Source: Candidatus Thiodiazotropha sp. LNASS1 (lineage in GTDB: Bacteria; Pseudomonadota; Gammaproteobacteria; Chromatiales; Chromatiaceae). From it: a DNA stretch of 64,000 bases. Below are positions 36,153-47,174 of this stretch, piece by piece (the stretch's first letter is position 1; each line of letters opens with the position of its first letter). The notes under the pieces were generated by a model. It ran no database searches. It saw only the letters and a list, made by a program, of their open reading frames with translations, and was not told the DNA's origin. The DNA lies in NCBI RefSeq assembly GCF_964212655.1, contig NZ_OZ156465.1, forward strand, positions 4,526,001-4,590,000. The letters run 5' to 3'. Both the position numbers and the translations under genes were made by a program.

Positions 36153-37829
36153 TTAGTTTGGACCTGATGCCATGTTTATCATCTCCTGGGCATGTGCCAG
36201 TGTCTGTTCCGTGATCTGAACGCCGCCAAGCATTCGTGCGATCTCCTGAATCCGCTCCTCCTCCTGGAGTTTGGCAATCGCTGTCCAGGTGGTCTTTTTT
36301 TGGGTTGTCTTCAGCACCTGGAAATGATGCATGGCCTGGGCGGCAACCTGTGGCAGATGGGTAACACAGAGGATTTGCCGATTGCCGGCAAGGGCGCGTA
36401 ACATCTGACCAACGATTTCGGCCACCCCACCACCGATGCCCACATCCACCTCATCGAACACCAGGGTGGGGGTTGAGCCGCAGCGGATGGTGGCAACCTG
36501 AATGGCGAGACTGATCCGGGAAAGTTCGCCGCCTGATGCGACTTTGCTCAATGGCTGAAGAGGCATGCCCGGATTGGCGGATACCATAAACTCCACCTGT
36601 TCGAATCCGTCGGCGGTGGCCTGGTCTTGCTGCAGTTCACGCAGCGAGACCTTAAACTTACCCCCGGGCATCCCCAGTTTTTGCATCGCCTGGGTGATCT
36701 CGCCGCTGAGGCGTTGCGCCACATCTTTGCGTTTTACGCTGAGTTCTCTCCCCAGTTCCAGATAGGCGGCGCGTTGTTGATCCACAATCCGCGTCAGTTC
36801 CGCCAATTCAACCTCACTGTTTTCCAGTGATTTCAGGTCCTTCTCGATATCAGACAGTTTGTCTGTCAACTGCTGCGGTTTGACGCGATATTTACGCGCC
36901 ATGTCGTGAATCGCGCTCAATCGTTCCTCCAACTGCTGCAGGCCTGCGGAATCGTGCTCCATATCGTTCAGATAATTTCGCAGAGACGCCAGGGTTTCAT
37001 CCACCTGGATCAAGGCACTGTCAAGCAACTGTTGTGGTTCGCTGAGGGTCTCGTCGAGCTGCGTCGCTTCGGAGAGACGCTCCACATAGCTGGAGAGTCT
37101 GCTGCGCATGGCCAGCTGCTCATCATCCAATCCATTGATGATCACCCTGCAGGTATCACCCAATTGCTCCTGATGGCTCAGTCGTTTGTGCTCATGCTCC
37201 AGGTTGAGCCATTCGTCGCGTGAGAGATTGAGACTGTTCAATTCATTGGCCTGATATCTAAGCAGATCCATGCGGGAAGCCCGCTCCTCTGCCGCGTCGG
37301 TCAGACTCTCTAATTTGTTCAATTCCGATTGATAGCGCCGATACTGCTGCGCGAGTTGTTGCGCCGGTTCGAGAAGCCCGCCATAGGCATCCAGCAATCT
37401 GCGCTGATGGCTGTTCTTGAGCAGGGATTGGTGGGCGTGCTGTCCGTGAATCTCCACTAAATGGGAACCCAGTTCCTGTAACTGTTGCAGGGGAACATTG
37501 CGGCCGTTGATATAGGCCTTGGAACGACCCTGCCGATTGAGGCTACGGCGCAAGATACACTCATCCGCCTCGTCAAGCTCCTGATGCTTCAGCCATTCGG
37601 ATGCCTCCGGAAGATTTTTCAAGTCAAAGACGGCAGTAACTTCAGTGCGGTCGCTGTCGGCCCTGATCAGGCTGTTGTCGGCACGTTCGCCAAGCGCCAG
37701 CCCCAATGCATCGATTAAAATGGACTTCCCGGCCCCCGTTTCGCCGGTAAGCGCGGTCAAGCCATCCAGCAGTTCGAGCTCCATACTGGATACTATCGCC
37801 AGATTGTGTACCTGTATCTCAATCAGCAT
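36153..37829 (-). CDS. recN: DNA repair protein RecN
   Basis: SMC-like ATPase acting in double-strand-break repair. The N-terminus has Walker A ALTGETGAGKSILIDALGLALG, a long coiled coil in the middle (residues about 150-370), then the ABC signature LSRISLAIQVA after VASGGE and Walker B TLVFDEVDVGIGG, and the RQILCVTHLPQVA segment. Length 558 residues is normal. It overlaps the nadK end by seven bases on the same strand, a common pairing. Confidence 0.97.
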   Translation of the reverse strand: MLIEIQVHNLAIVSSMELELLDGLTALTGETGAGKSILIDALGLALGERADNSLIRADSDRTEVTAVFDLKNLPEASEWLKHQELDEADECILRRSLNRQGRSKAYINGRNVPLQQLQELGSHLVEIHGQHAHQSLLKNSHQRRLLDAYGGLLEPAQQLAQQYRRYQSELNKLESLTDAAEERASRMDLLRYQANELNSLNLSRDEWLNLEHEHKRLSHQEQLGDTCRVIINGLDDEQLAMRSRLSSYVERLSEATQLDETLSEPQQLLDSALIQVDETLASLRNYLNDMEHDSAGLQQLEERLSAIHDMARKYRVKPQQLTDKLSDIEKDLKSLENSEVELAELTRIVDQQRAAYLELGRELSVKRKDVAQRLSGEITQAMQKLGMPGGKFKVSLRELQQDQATADGFEQVEFMVSANPGMPLQPLSKVASGGELSRISLAIQVATIRCGSTPTLVFDEVDVGIGGGVAEIVGQMLRALAGNRQILCVTHLPQVAAQAMHHFQVLKTTQKKTTWTAIAKLQEEERIQEIARMLGGVQITEQTLAHAQEMINMASGPN

Positions 37830-38728
37830 CGATTGTTTTTCGGATTTTCCGACCAGCCCAATTTGGCGCGCAGAATACTGTAATAGTCGTAGCCCTGTGG
37901 ATGAATCAGACGCACCTGGTGCACAGCCTTGCGGATCTTTATCACCTCTCCGGGCATTGCAGGGAAGGTAGCCTGACCGTCACAGGTAATCTGCACATCC
38001 TCAGCGTGAGCCGGGTGGAGATGAATTTCAATCGTACTGTCACCATCCACCACAATCGGGCGATTACTCAGAGTGTGGGGACAGATGGGCACCATCACCA
38101 CGGCATTCAACGTGGGATAGAGCAGAGGGCCGCCACCGGAGAGGGCATAGGCCGTGGATCCGGTCGGGGTGGAAACGATCAGTCCGTCGGAGCGCTGGTC
38201 GTTGACCAGTTGATCATCCACGTAGGTCTCGAATTCAATCATACGGGCAATATTCCACTTGTGCAGTACCACATCATTGAGCGCAAGGATATTTTGATGG
38301 GGTGAGGATTCATCGCCCATGCTGACTTCCAGCAGGAAGCGGCACTCCTGCTCATATTGACCGTTAAGAATCTCCTCAAGCTTGGCTGTCATCTGGTCGG
38401 GTGACAAGTCAACCAAAAAACCGAGCCGGCCCAGATTGATACCCAGGATGGGAATATTCTGACTGGCGAGTACCCGGGCTGCATGCAGCAGCGTACCGTC
38501 ACCACCGACGACGATGACAAGATCACTGTGGCTTGCCAGTTCAATTTGAGGGACGCTGGTGAGCGGTTTCCCCTTCAGAAGGCGGCAGGTGGCCTCTTCG
38601 AATATAACCTCCTTGTTCTGGGATAGTAGAAACTCATACAGCGTAAGCAGCGTCTCTTTTACCGTGGGGTCGCCATGCTTGCCGATTAATCCAATCTTTT
38701 GGAAGCGTGTGTATCTGCTATCTGACAT
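37823..38728 (-). CDS. nadK: NAD kinase
   Basis: Phosphorylates NAD to NADP. Contains the GGDGT motif (VVVGGDGTLLHAARVL), LGRLGFLVDL, the NDVVLHK motif, and the DGLIVSTPTGSTAYALSGGGPL block with the conserved tetra-residue motif for NAD binding. 301 residues, typical of the family. First gene of a nadK-recN unit, divergent from the heat-shock operon. Confidence 0.97.
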   Translation of the reverse strand: MSDSRYTRFQKIGLIGKHGDPTVKETLLTLYEFLLSQNKEVIFEEATCRLLKGKPLTSVPQIELASHSDLVIVVGGDGTLLHAARVLASQNIPILGINLGRLGFLVDLSPDQMTAKLEEILNGQYEQECRFLLEVSMGDESSPHQNILALNDVVLHKWNIARMIEFETYVDDQLVNDQRSDGLIVSTPTGSTAYALSGGGPLLYPTLNAVVMVPICPHTLSNRPIVVDGDSTIEIHLHPAHAEDVQITCDGQATFPAMPGEVIKIRKAVHQVRLIHPQGYDYYSILRAKLGWSENPKNNRC

Positions 38729-38875
38729 CGGAAAAATATCGTGTAAAGCTTGACCGGTACGGATTTGGCATAGGGATACGCAACGTTAGCATGCCGATAG
38801 GGGCAATCCAAGCATCCCATATCCGGCATCGCAATGCTTGACTACCCAGATGTGAGTTGCTAATTTCCTTATCAA

Positions 38876-38902
38876 TTGGCACTCATTTGGATAGAGTGCT
38901 AA
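38876..38902 (+). promoter_or_regulatory. CIRCE operator for HrcA
   Basis: TTGGCACTC, nine bases, then GAGTGCTAA: the CIRCE inverted repeat with a single mismatch in the left arm (TTAGCACTC is the consensus). It lies 25 bp before the hrcA start and should be bound by HrcA, giving autorepression of the hrcA-grpE-dnaK group. Confidence 0.93.
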
Positions 38903-38926
38903 CAACGGTTTCGGAGATTCCCATAG

Positions 38927-39982
38927 GTGGCAAACAAATCGGTCAGTGATAGCGTTGTCAACGAGCGTGCCCAGCACTTCCTCAAGGCGCTGATCGAGCG
39001 CTATATCCGCGATGGCCAGCCTGTGGGTTCCCGCACCCTGGCGAAAGATACCGGTCTTGATCTCAGTCCCGCCACGATCCGCAATGTGATGGCCGACCTG
39101 GAAGATTTGGGTCTGGTCTCCTCTCCCCACACCTCTGCAGGCAGGGTACCCACAATAACCGGTTATCGGATGTTCATCGACTCGTTGTTGACGGTACAAA
39201 ATCTTAATAATCAAGAGGTTGAGAGGATACGAAAGGAACTTATGGTGGGAGGGGAAGAGAGTAGTGATGTCTTGAAATCCGCCTCCAAACTCCTCTCCGG
39301 CGTCACCCATATGGCAGGCGTGGTGACCCTGATCCGCAAGGACAAGAACAACTTTCGCCAGATTGAGTTTCTTCCTCTCTCCGATCGCCGGGTACTTGCC
39401 ATACTTGTCACCGAAGACGGTGAGGTACACAACCGGATTCTGCATACTCACCGTGACTTCATACGCGCAGAACTCGATCAGGCTGCCAATTTCCTCAACA
39501 AATCCTTCGCCGGATACGAGATGGAACTTGTGCGTCAGCGGGTACTACAGCAACTAAACGATGCTCGAGACCATTTTGACCAGGTCATGACCCAGGCACT
39601 GACCATGGCGGGTGAGATGGTCAATGCCAGCGAAACCAAAGAGGACTGTGTCATCGCCGGCCAGACAAACTTGATGGAGTTTGCCGAACTATCCGGTCTC
39701 GAACAGCTACGGAAGCTGTTCGATGCCTTTACAGAAAAGAGAGAGATTTTACATCTGCTGGATCAGTTCCTGGATGCCGAAGGAGTGCAGATCTTCATCG
39801 GTGAGGAGTCTGGGTATCAACTGCTCAATGGGTGTTCAGTGGTCACCGCTCCCTACCAAGTCAATGAAGAGGTGGTCGGTGTATTGGGTGTTATCGGACC
39901 TACCCGCATGAATTACGAGCGTGTCATTCCGGTGGTGGATATCACGGCAAAAATTCTCGGTGCCGTATTGAAAAAACACTGA
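38927..39982 (+). CDS. hrcA: Heat-inducible transcription repressor HrcA
   Basis: Represses heat-shock genes by binding CIRCE elements; one lies directly upstream. N-terminal winged helix with LIERYIRDGQPVGSRTLAKDTGLDLSPATIRNVMADLEDLGLV (key SRTLAKDTGLDLSPATIRNV) and HTSAGRVPT; the C-terminal dimer/GAF-like region ends with GVLGVIGPTRMNYERVIPVVD. 351 residues. The GTG start is preceded by GGAG ten bases upstream. Presence of HrcA in a gammaproteobacterium shows CIRCE control, probably alongside sigma-32. Confidence 0.97.
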   Translation: MANKSVSDSVVNERAQHFLKALIERYIRDGQPVGSRTLAKDTGLDLSPATIRNVMADLEDLGLVSSPHTSAGRVPTITGYRMFIDSLLTVQNLNNQEVERIRKELMVGGEESSDVLKSASKLLSGVTHMAGVVTLIRKDKNNFRQIEFLPLSDRRVLAILVTEDGEVHNRILHTHRDFIRAELDQAANFLNKSFAGYEMELVRQRVLQQLNDARDHFDQVMTQALTMAGEMVNASETKEDCVIAGQTNLMEFAELSGLEQLRKLFDAFTEKREILHLLDQFLDAEGVQIFIGEESGYQLLNGCSVVTAPYQVNEEVVGVLGVIGPTRMNYERVIPVVDITAKILGAVLKKH

Positions 39983-39998
39983 TCATCCCCATTTACAG

Positions 39999-40026
39999 AG
40001 GATTGTACGCCGTAGGGCGTAATCCT
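39999..40026 (+). other. Hairpin between hrcA and grpE
   Basis: AGGATT-GT-ACGCC pairs with GGCGT-AATCCT around GTAG: eleven base pairs with a 2-nt GT bulge. It is in the 72-bp hrcA-grpE gap without a T-run. It may tune mRNA processing or readthrough. Confidence 0.35.
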
Positions 40027-40054
40027 GTTCCATCTATAATAGAGGTCAAACGAA

Positions 40055-40672
40055 GTGATTGAAAAGGATCAAGCGCAAAATCAAGCAGAAGCCGTAGATG
40101 AGACGGAAGCAGCTGAAGCTGAACCGGAAAGCGAGCATGAGACAACCGAAGAAGTAGATAACTCTCAAGAGGAACAGCAAGAGCTGACCAAACTGCTGGA
40201 AGATGCGCGGGCCAAGGCGGATGATCACTGGGATCAGCTGATGAGAACCCGTGCGGAACTGGAAAACATCCGCAAGCGTAACCAGCGGGACCTGGAAAAT
40301 GCGCATAAATTTGCGCTGGAGAAATTCTCCATGGATCTACTTCAGGTGTGGGACAGTCTTGAGTTGGGCCATCAAGCCGCCCAGGATGAGCTGGTCGATG
40401 TGGACAAACTTCGTGAAGGCACCGAACTGACCCTGAAACTCCTGGTTGATGTCATGCAAAAGCATGGTATCGAGCAGGTTGATCCTGATGGTGAGCCGTT
40501 CAATCCGGAATTTCATCAGGCGATGTCGATACAGGAGCGCGATGATGTTGCACCCAATACCGTGGTGGCCGTGGTGCAAAAAGGATATCTGCTGAACAGC
40601 CGTTTGCTGCGTCCGGCGATGGTGATGGTCTCCAAAGCCGGATCTGGGGCGGCGATAGACGAAGAGGCTTGA
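40055..40672 (+). CDS. grpE: Nucleotide exchange factor GrpE
   Basis: Co-chaperone that releases ADP from DnaK. Very acidic N-terminus (about 45 residues, mostly Glu), then the long dimerising helix with [21 protein letters not shown] and the C-terminal beta domain ending [18 protein letters not shown]. 205 residues is typical. Start is GTG 40055. It lies between hrcA and dnaK in the usual order. Confidence 0.97.
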   Translation: MIEKDQAQNQAEAVDETEAAEAEPESEHETTEEVDNSQEEQQELTKLLEDARAKADDHWDQLMRTRAELENIRKRNQRDLENAHKFALEKFSMDLLQVWDSLELGHQAAQDELVDVDKLREGTELTLKLLVDVMQKHGIEQVDPDGEPFNPEFHQAMSIQERDDVAPNTVVAVVQKGYLLNSRLLRPAMVMVSKAGSGAAIDEEA

Positions 40673-40755
40673 ATCGAGGCTACTTGACCCCACATTAGGG
40701 ACAGTCAGCAAAGAATTACATATTTTCAATACAAGATTTCGGAGACACAAACATC

Positions 40756-42699
40756 ATGGGTAAGATCATCGGTATCGATCTGGGAACCACCAACTCCTGC
40801 GTAGCAGTGATGGAGGGGAGTTCCACGAAAGTGATTGAAAACAGCGAGGGTGACCGCACCACGCCTTCCATTATTGCCTATGCCAATGATGGTGAGATCC
40901 TGGTCGGCCAGTCCGCCAAGCGTCAGGCTGTGACTAATCCGCAAAATACCCTGTTTGCCATTAAGCGTCTGATTGGAAGGATGTTTAACGATGATGTGGT
41001 GCAGCGCGATGTGGACATGGTGCCCTACAAAATTGTCAAGGCGGACAATGGTGACGCCTGGGTTGAGGTGAATGGCAAGAAGATGGCGCCGCCGGAGATC
41101 TCCGCCAAGATCCTGCAGAAGATGAAAAAGACCGCTGAGGACTACCTGGGTGAAGAGGTGAAAGAGGCGGTTATCACTGTGCCGGCTTATTTCAACGATT
41201 CCCAGCGTCAGGCTACCAAGGATGCCGGTCGTATCGCCGGCCTTGATGTGAAACGCATCATCAATGAACCGACAGCCGCGGCGCTGGCCTACGGCATGGA
41301 CAAAAAGCGGGGTGATCAGACCCTGGCGGTCTATGACCTGGGCGGCGGTACCTTCGATATCTCTATCATTGAAATCGCAGAAATCGATGGCGAGCATCAA
41401 TTCGAGGTACTCTCCACCAATGGTGACACCTTCCTCGGTGGTGAAGATTTCGATATGCGCGTCATCGACTACCTGGTGGATGAGTTCAAGAAAGATCAGG
41501 GTTTTGATCTGCGGAACGATCCCCTGGCGCTGCAGCGCCTGAAAGAGGCGGCTGAGAAGGCCAAGATCGAGCTGTCATCCAGCCAGCAGACAGATATCAA
41601 CCTGCCCTATATCACGGCAGATGCAAGTGGTCCCAAGCATCTGAACCTCAAGCTGAACCGCTCAAAGCTGGAATCGCTGGTGGAAGATCTGGTGACACGC
41701 ACCATCGAACCCTGCAAGATTGCCCTGAAGGACGCCGGGATTACAGCCTCCAAGATTGATGAGGTGATCCTGGTCGGTGGTCAGACCCGGATGCCTAAGG
41801 TGCAAGAGGCGGTGAAGGCGTTCTTTGATAAAGAACCTCGCAAGGATGTCAACCCGGATGAGGCTGTCGCCATTGGCGCCGCGATACAAGGCGGTGTACT
41901 GGGCGGTGATGTCAAAGATGTACTACTTCTTGATGTGACTCCGCTCTCCCTCGGTATCGAAACCCTGGGCGGCGTGATGACCAGGCTGATTGAGAAGAAC
42001 ACTACCATTCCCACCAGCGCCTCGCAGGTATTCTCCACGGCGGACGACAATCAGACGGCGGTAACCGTGCATGTATTGCAGGGTGAACGCGAACAGGCGG
42101 GGGCCAATAAATCCCTGGGACGCTTCGATCTGAGCGATATCCCGCCTGCACCGAGAGGGGTACCGCAGATCGAAGTCAGCTTCGACATCGATGCCAACGG
42201 CATTCTCAATGTCTCCGCCAAGGACAAGGCGACCGGCAAGGAACAGTCGATCGTCATCAAGGCCTCTTCCGGGCTGAGTGACGATGAAGTCGATCGTATG
42301 GTCAAGGATGCTGAAGCCCATGCGGATGAGGACCGTAAGTTCCACGAACTGATCGGCGCCCGCAACCAGGCGGATACTATGATTCACGCCACCAAGAAAT
42401 CGATGGAAGAGCTGGGCGATGATAAGCTTGAAGCCGGTGAAAAGGAAGCGATCGAGGGTGCAATCAAGGATCTCGAAGAGGTCATGAAAGGCGATGACAA
42501 GGATGCCATCGAAGCGAAAACCAAGGTGCTGGCGGAAGCCTCTGGTAAGATGGCGGAGCGGCTCTACGCCCAGAAGGGTGCAGAGGGTGAAGCCGCGGCC
42601 GCTGACGCGGGTGCGTCTGGTGCGGAAGCATCCTCTGATGCTGCCGGGGATGACGTTGTCGACGCTGAGTTCGAAGAGGTTAAGGACAACAAAAACTAA
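40756..42699 (+). CDS. dnaK: Chaperone DnaK (Hsp70)
   Basis: ATP-dependent Hsp70 chaperone. The first residues [20 protein letters not shown] are the actin-like ATPase signature; also [12 protein letters not shown] and the linker/substrate domain region [17 protein letters not shown]. The C-terminus ends in an acidic tail with [10 protein letters not shown]. 647 residues is standard. A strong stem-loop terminator follows within 25 bp of the stop. Confidence 0.99.
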   Translation: MGKIIGIDLGTTNSCVAVMEGSSTKVIENSEGDRTTPSIIAYANDGEILVGQSAKRQAVTNPQNTLFAIKRLIGRMFNDDVVQRDVDMVPYKIVKADNGDAWVEVNGKKMAPPEISAKILQKMKKTAEDYLGEEVKEAVITVPAYFNDSQRQATKDAGRIAGLDVKRIINEPTAAALAYGMDKKRGDQTLAVYDLGGGTFDISIIEIAEIDGEHQFEVLSTNGDTFLGGEDFDMRVIDYLVDEFKKDQGFDLRNDPLALQRLKEAAEKAKIELSSSQQTDINLPYITADASGPKHLNLKLNRSKLESLVEDLVTRTIEPCKIALKDAGITASKIDEVILVGGQTRMPKVQEAVKAFFDKEPRKDVNPDEAVAIGAAIQGGVLGGDVKDVLLLDVTPLSLGIETLGGVMTRLIEKNTTIPTSASQVFSTADDNQTAVTVHVLQGEREQAGANKSLGRFDLSDIPPAPRGVPQIEVSFDIDANGILNVSAKDKATGKEQSIVIKASSGLSDDEVDRMVKDAEAHADEDRKFHELIGARNQADTMIHATKKSMEELGDDKLEAGEKEAIEGAIKDLEEVMKGDDKDAIEAKTKVLAEASGKMAERLYAQKGAEGEAAAADAGASGAEASSDAAGDDVVDAEFEEVKDNKN

Positions 42700-42720
42700 T
42701 CAAGGATTCCAGTCCTGCAA

Positions 42721-42754
42721 ACCGTGCATCGGCAGCCCTGCCGATGTGCGGTTT
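42721..42754 (+). terminator. Strong hairpin terminator after dnaK
   Basis: A 15-bp stem with two G-U pairs: the left arm runs from ACCG at 42721 to CGGCAG at 42735, two-base CC turn, the right arm from CTGCCG at 42738 onward, then TTTT at 42751-42754. It should reduce transcription from dnaK into dnaJ, so dnaJ may have its own promoter. Confidence 0.75.
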
Positions 42755-42777
42755 TGGCGTTATACGGGCATGAAACT

Positions 42778-42808
42778 AGCGCCTGTTGAATGAGTGTTGA
42801 CAGGCCCT
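42778..42808. repeat. Palindromic intergenic repeat, copy A
   Basis: 31-nt element starting AGCGCCTGTTGAATGAG and ending TGTTGACAGGCCCT. The ends GCCTGT and ACAGGC are inverted repeats. By eye it is 25/31 identical to copy C at 53081 and similar to copies at 49135 and 52911. It lies between the dnaK terminator and dnaJ. Confidence 0.7.
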
Positions 42809-42869
42809 ATTCAGACAGCTGGACAAATGATGTATCTCAACAAATAACAGTAGTAAAAGATAAAAAACC

Positions 42870-44838
<1,969 letters not shown>

Positions 44839-44847
44839 TTTGTGGGA

Positions 44848-45324
44848 ATGAAGAGCATACACAGTCTCGGTATCTTACTGGTCATTGTCAGTTTCCTGTC
44901 TGTCGGTTGCAGTGAAACTCCTTTGAGTCCGGAGGAACAGCTCCGAAATCTCATCAGTGAGGCTGAAACCTATCTCGAATCGCGGGATCTCTCCTCAGCA
45001 ATGGCCTTTGTCGATCCGGCTTATAGGGATGAGAGCGGACGGGATTTCAGGGGGCTGAAGGCAACGCTGCTGGGCTATTTCATGCGTCACAAATCGATTC
45101 ACATTATATCAACGATTGATCAGATCGATTTACGCTCCGAGAATGAGGCCGAAGTTGTGCTCTTTGCCGGACTTGCCGGGTCTCCACAGGAGACGGATAT
45201 GACGCTCTCCCAATGGCGCGGGGAGCTGCTGCGTTTACAACTCATGTTTACTCGTAGTGATGATGACTGGCGTTTGCAGAAGGCGCAGTGGCGCCGCGCC
45301 ACACCACAGGATTTTGCTCTCTAG
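44848..45324 (+). CDS. Putative lipoprotein of unknown function
   Basis: A 158-residue protein with signal peptide and lipobox (LSVGC, Cys about residue 21), so probably anchored in the envelope. The mature part has a helical LRNLISEAETYLESRDLSS segment, then alternating strands ending WRLQKAQWRRATPQDF. The shape suggests an NTF2-like fold but I cannot confirm this. It follows dapB by 9 bp. ATG 44848 is preferred; an in-frame GTG is six bases upstream. Function unknown. Confidence 0.72.
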   Translation: MKSIHSLGILLVIVSFLSVGCSETPLSPEEQLRNLISEAETYLESRDLSSAMAFVDPAYRDESGRDFRGLKATLLGYFMRHKSIHIISTIDQIDLRSENEAEVVLFAGLAGSPQETDMTLSQWRGELLRLQLMFTRSDDDWRLQKAQWRRATPQDFAL

Positions 45325-45468
45325 GACCATTCGGTTCAACGGATCTCACAAAATTTCGATACTTAAGCTCCGCCGGCGAAGCAATTTATCGATAGACCGG
45401 AATACCACCTTCTCCTTCGCTCGAGGGGAAAGGAAAAACGGGCCAAGAAGGGTGGGGTGTCCTAAACC

Positions 45469-45484
45469 TGGCCCGGAACCTGCA
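45469..45484 (+). promoter_or_regulatory. Sigma-54-type promoter upstream of the fliK-like gene
   Basis: TGGCCCGGAACCTGCA matches the -24/-12 consensus TGGCACG-N4-TTGCA with the correct GG-to-GC spacing and only two mismatches. The ATG of the fliK-like gene is 41 bases downstream. A short hairpin (TTGTCG/CGACAA, 45491-45510) lies near the expected transcript start. Sigma-54 control is common for flagellar genes. Confidence 0.6.
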
Positions 45485-45524
45485 TTTATCTTGTCGACTG
45501 AAAGCGACAACAACAGGTTTAGCC

Positions 45525-46520
45525 ATGGTACAGATAGCACTCATGCCCCAGATTCAGGGGGATAAGCTCAAATCCGCAATCCCTGCAGAAGGGGGCGATC
45601 TTGTCACACAGATCAGTGCAAATGGGGAGATTATAGGGGCTACATTCGACCAGGCCCTACAGGAAATGCTGATGGCTCAGGGTGAACAGGGCGTTCTGTT
45701 TCTCTCGCTGGCGACGTCAACAGCAGATCCCCTTCAACCACAGACTATAACGCCTCGGGATGGCGGGGTTTTGCCGCTGCAACTCCAGTTGGACGGCAAG
45801 CCTTTGCCGCTTCTGATATCCCAACAGCAGGCTGCATTGACCGAACCGGTGCTAGACGGTGCAGTACAACTGAAGCCGCTTCAGTCACAACCACAATTGA
45901 TGCAACCAGAATTCCTGATCCAGCGACTGATCGAAAACGGTCAATCTCAGCCACTGAAACTGCAGCTGCGTGAATTGGGTGCGCAGCTGTTGGAATCCGG
46001 ACGACCTGTTGAGAGCGCCGGTCAGCTGTCCGCACTTTCACTGCAACTGCCGGTCAACTCATCCACAGGTATGCGGCCATCTATCGTCATGCCTCTGGAT
46101 ATTCCCGTCGGTCAGGCGGGATGGGACAGAGCGGTGGGAGAGCGAATCCAGTGGATGGTCGGTCAGAACATCCAACAGGCGGAAATCAAGTTGAATCCAC
46201 CCCATCTTGGGCCGCTGGAGATAAAGATATCACTACAGAATGATCAGACCAGCGTCACCTTTGTCGCCTCTCAAGCCCCTACGCGAGAAGCCCTCGAGGC
46301 ATCGATTCCGCGACTACGGGAGCTGTTTGGTGAAATCAATCTCAATCTCGCCAATGTGGATGTGGGACAGCAGCAGGCAGGTGAATCGGCCCATGACAGG
46401 AGAGCCGGATCTGGCAGTAACGGTACGATTGGCAGTGATTCGTTAAGCCCTGACCAGACTCGGGAACAAGGCCAAACATGGATAATGGGTGGTGATGGCC
46501 TTTTGGATACCTACGCCTAG
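45525..46520 (+). CDS. FliK-like flagellar hook-length control protein
   Basis: Predicted secreted ruler that measures the flagellar hook. The N-terminal two thirds are Gln/Leu/Pro-rich, with little conservation. The C-terminal domain is the Flg_hook type: WDRAVGERIQWMVGQNIQQAEIKLNPPHLGPLEIKI (key residues W..A..ER..WM and LNPPHLGPLE) followed by VTFVASQAPTREALEASIPRLREL. The final 60 residues are Ser/Gly/Asp-rich. 331 residues. No other flagellar gene is in the window, so it is an orphan, between a dapB-linked lipoprotein gene and lapA. The sigma-54-like promoter upstream supports a flagellar role. A remote alternative is a FliK-like domain with another function. Confidence 0.75.
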   Translation: MVQIALMPQIQGDKLKSAIPAEGGDLVTQISANGEIIGATFDQALQEMLMAQGEQGVLFLSLATSTADPLQPQTITPRDGGVLPLQLQLDGKPLPLLISQQQAALTEPVLDGAVQLKPLQSQPQLMQPEFLIQRLIENGQSQPLKLQLRELGAQLLESGRPVESAGQLSALSLQLPVNSSTGMRPSIVMPLDIPVGQAGWDRAVGERIQWMVGQNIQQAEIKLNPPHLGPLEIKISLQNDQTSVTFVASQAPTREALEASIPRLRELFGEINLNLANVDVGQQQAGESAHDRRAGSGSNGTIGSDSLSPDQTREQGQTWIMGGDGLLDTYA

Positions 46521-46796
46521 CATCTACCCTCTGCCCATCTACCGACGACGAATTCCTCTGTTGTGAGGATATTCGCGGTTATGCTGTGACAAAAACAGGA
46601 TACGAACCGTGTTATCTCCAGGATATTCCCTCAATATCGCTATTTGATAGGTTATCAATCCAATCAAAGGGGGGAGAGGTCCGTGAAAATATGAAAACAG
46701 CCGCATCTACACCCCTGTTCTTACATTTTGGCTATTTCAAACTGGACTGCAGTAGGCGAGAATGGGTGACTGAGAGGAGGAACTACGGAACGTCTG

Positions 46797-47084
46797 ATGC
46801 GATTCATAAAACTCTTTATAGTCATACTGATCATGATGCTGGGTGCAGTCTTCACTGTACTCAACGCCGACCCTGTAGAAATTAATTACTATTTTGGTCA
46901 TCGGGACCTCCCTTTGTCGTTGATACTGACCATCGCCTTGGGACTGGGTGTGATTTTGGGTGTCCTGGCCGGAATGGGTAGAGTATTGGGTCTTAAGCGG
47001 GAAATACACTCTCTTAAAAGGCGCAGTCAAATGGTGAGTGAAGAGGTCAACAACCTTCGCGCCTTACCCTTGAAGGAGCAGTGA
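46797..47084 (+). CDS. lapA: Lipopolysaccharide assembly protein LapA
   Basis: Small inner-membrane protein (DUF1049) that works with LapB in regulating LPS synthesis. It has two membrane helices, FIKLFIVILIMMLGAVFTVLNADPV (key: MMLGAVFTVLNADPVEINYY) and LSLILTIALGLGVILGVLAG, then a basic coiled tail. 95 residues. GGAA six bases before the ATG serves as ribosome-binding site. Usually preceded by ihfB; here the upstream gene is fliK-like. Confidence 0.92.
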   Translation: MRFIKLFIVILIMMLGAVFTVLNADPVEINYYFGHRDLPLSLILTIALGLGVILGVLAGMGRVLGLKREIHSLKRRSQMVSEEVNNLRALPLKEQ

Positions 47085-47174
47085 GGGTTGCAATGTACTT
47101 TACATGCTATGTCTTAACCCAAGCAGTAACCCATTATCGGCATTACGCTGCCGGTGTGGTTGTTGAGGTGTCAG

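Noticed and set aside
38786-39451. Long minus-strand open frame of 221 codons opposite hrcA
   Set aside because: It lies over the conserved N-terminal half of hrcA and has no recognisable domain; its openness follows from hrcA codon bias.
40726-41400. Minus-strand open frame of 224 codons opposite dnaK
   Set aside because: Fully antisense to the conserved ATPase domain of dnaK, with a His-rich, Ile/Asp-rich composition typical of mirrored codons.
46586-46885. Plus-strand frame with GGGGGGAGAGG before a possible start, ahead of lapA
   Set aside because: It runs into lapA in another frame and its residues show no domain, signal peptide or membrane helix; the purine tract alone is not enough.
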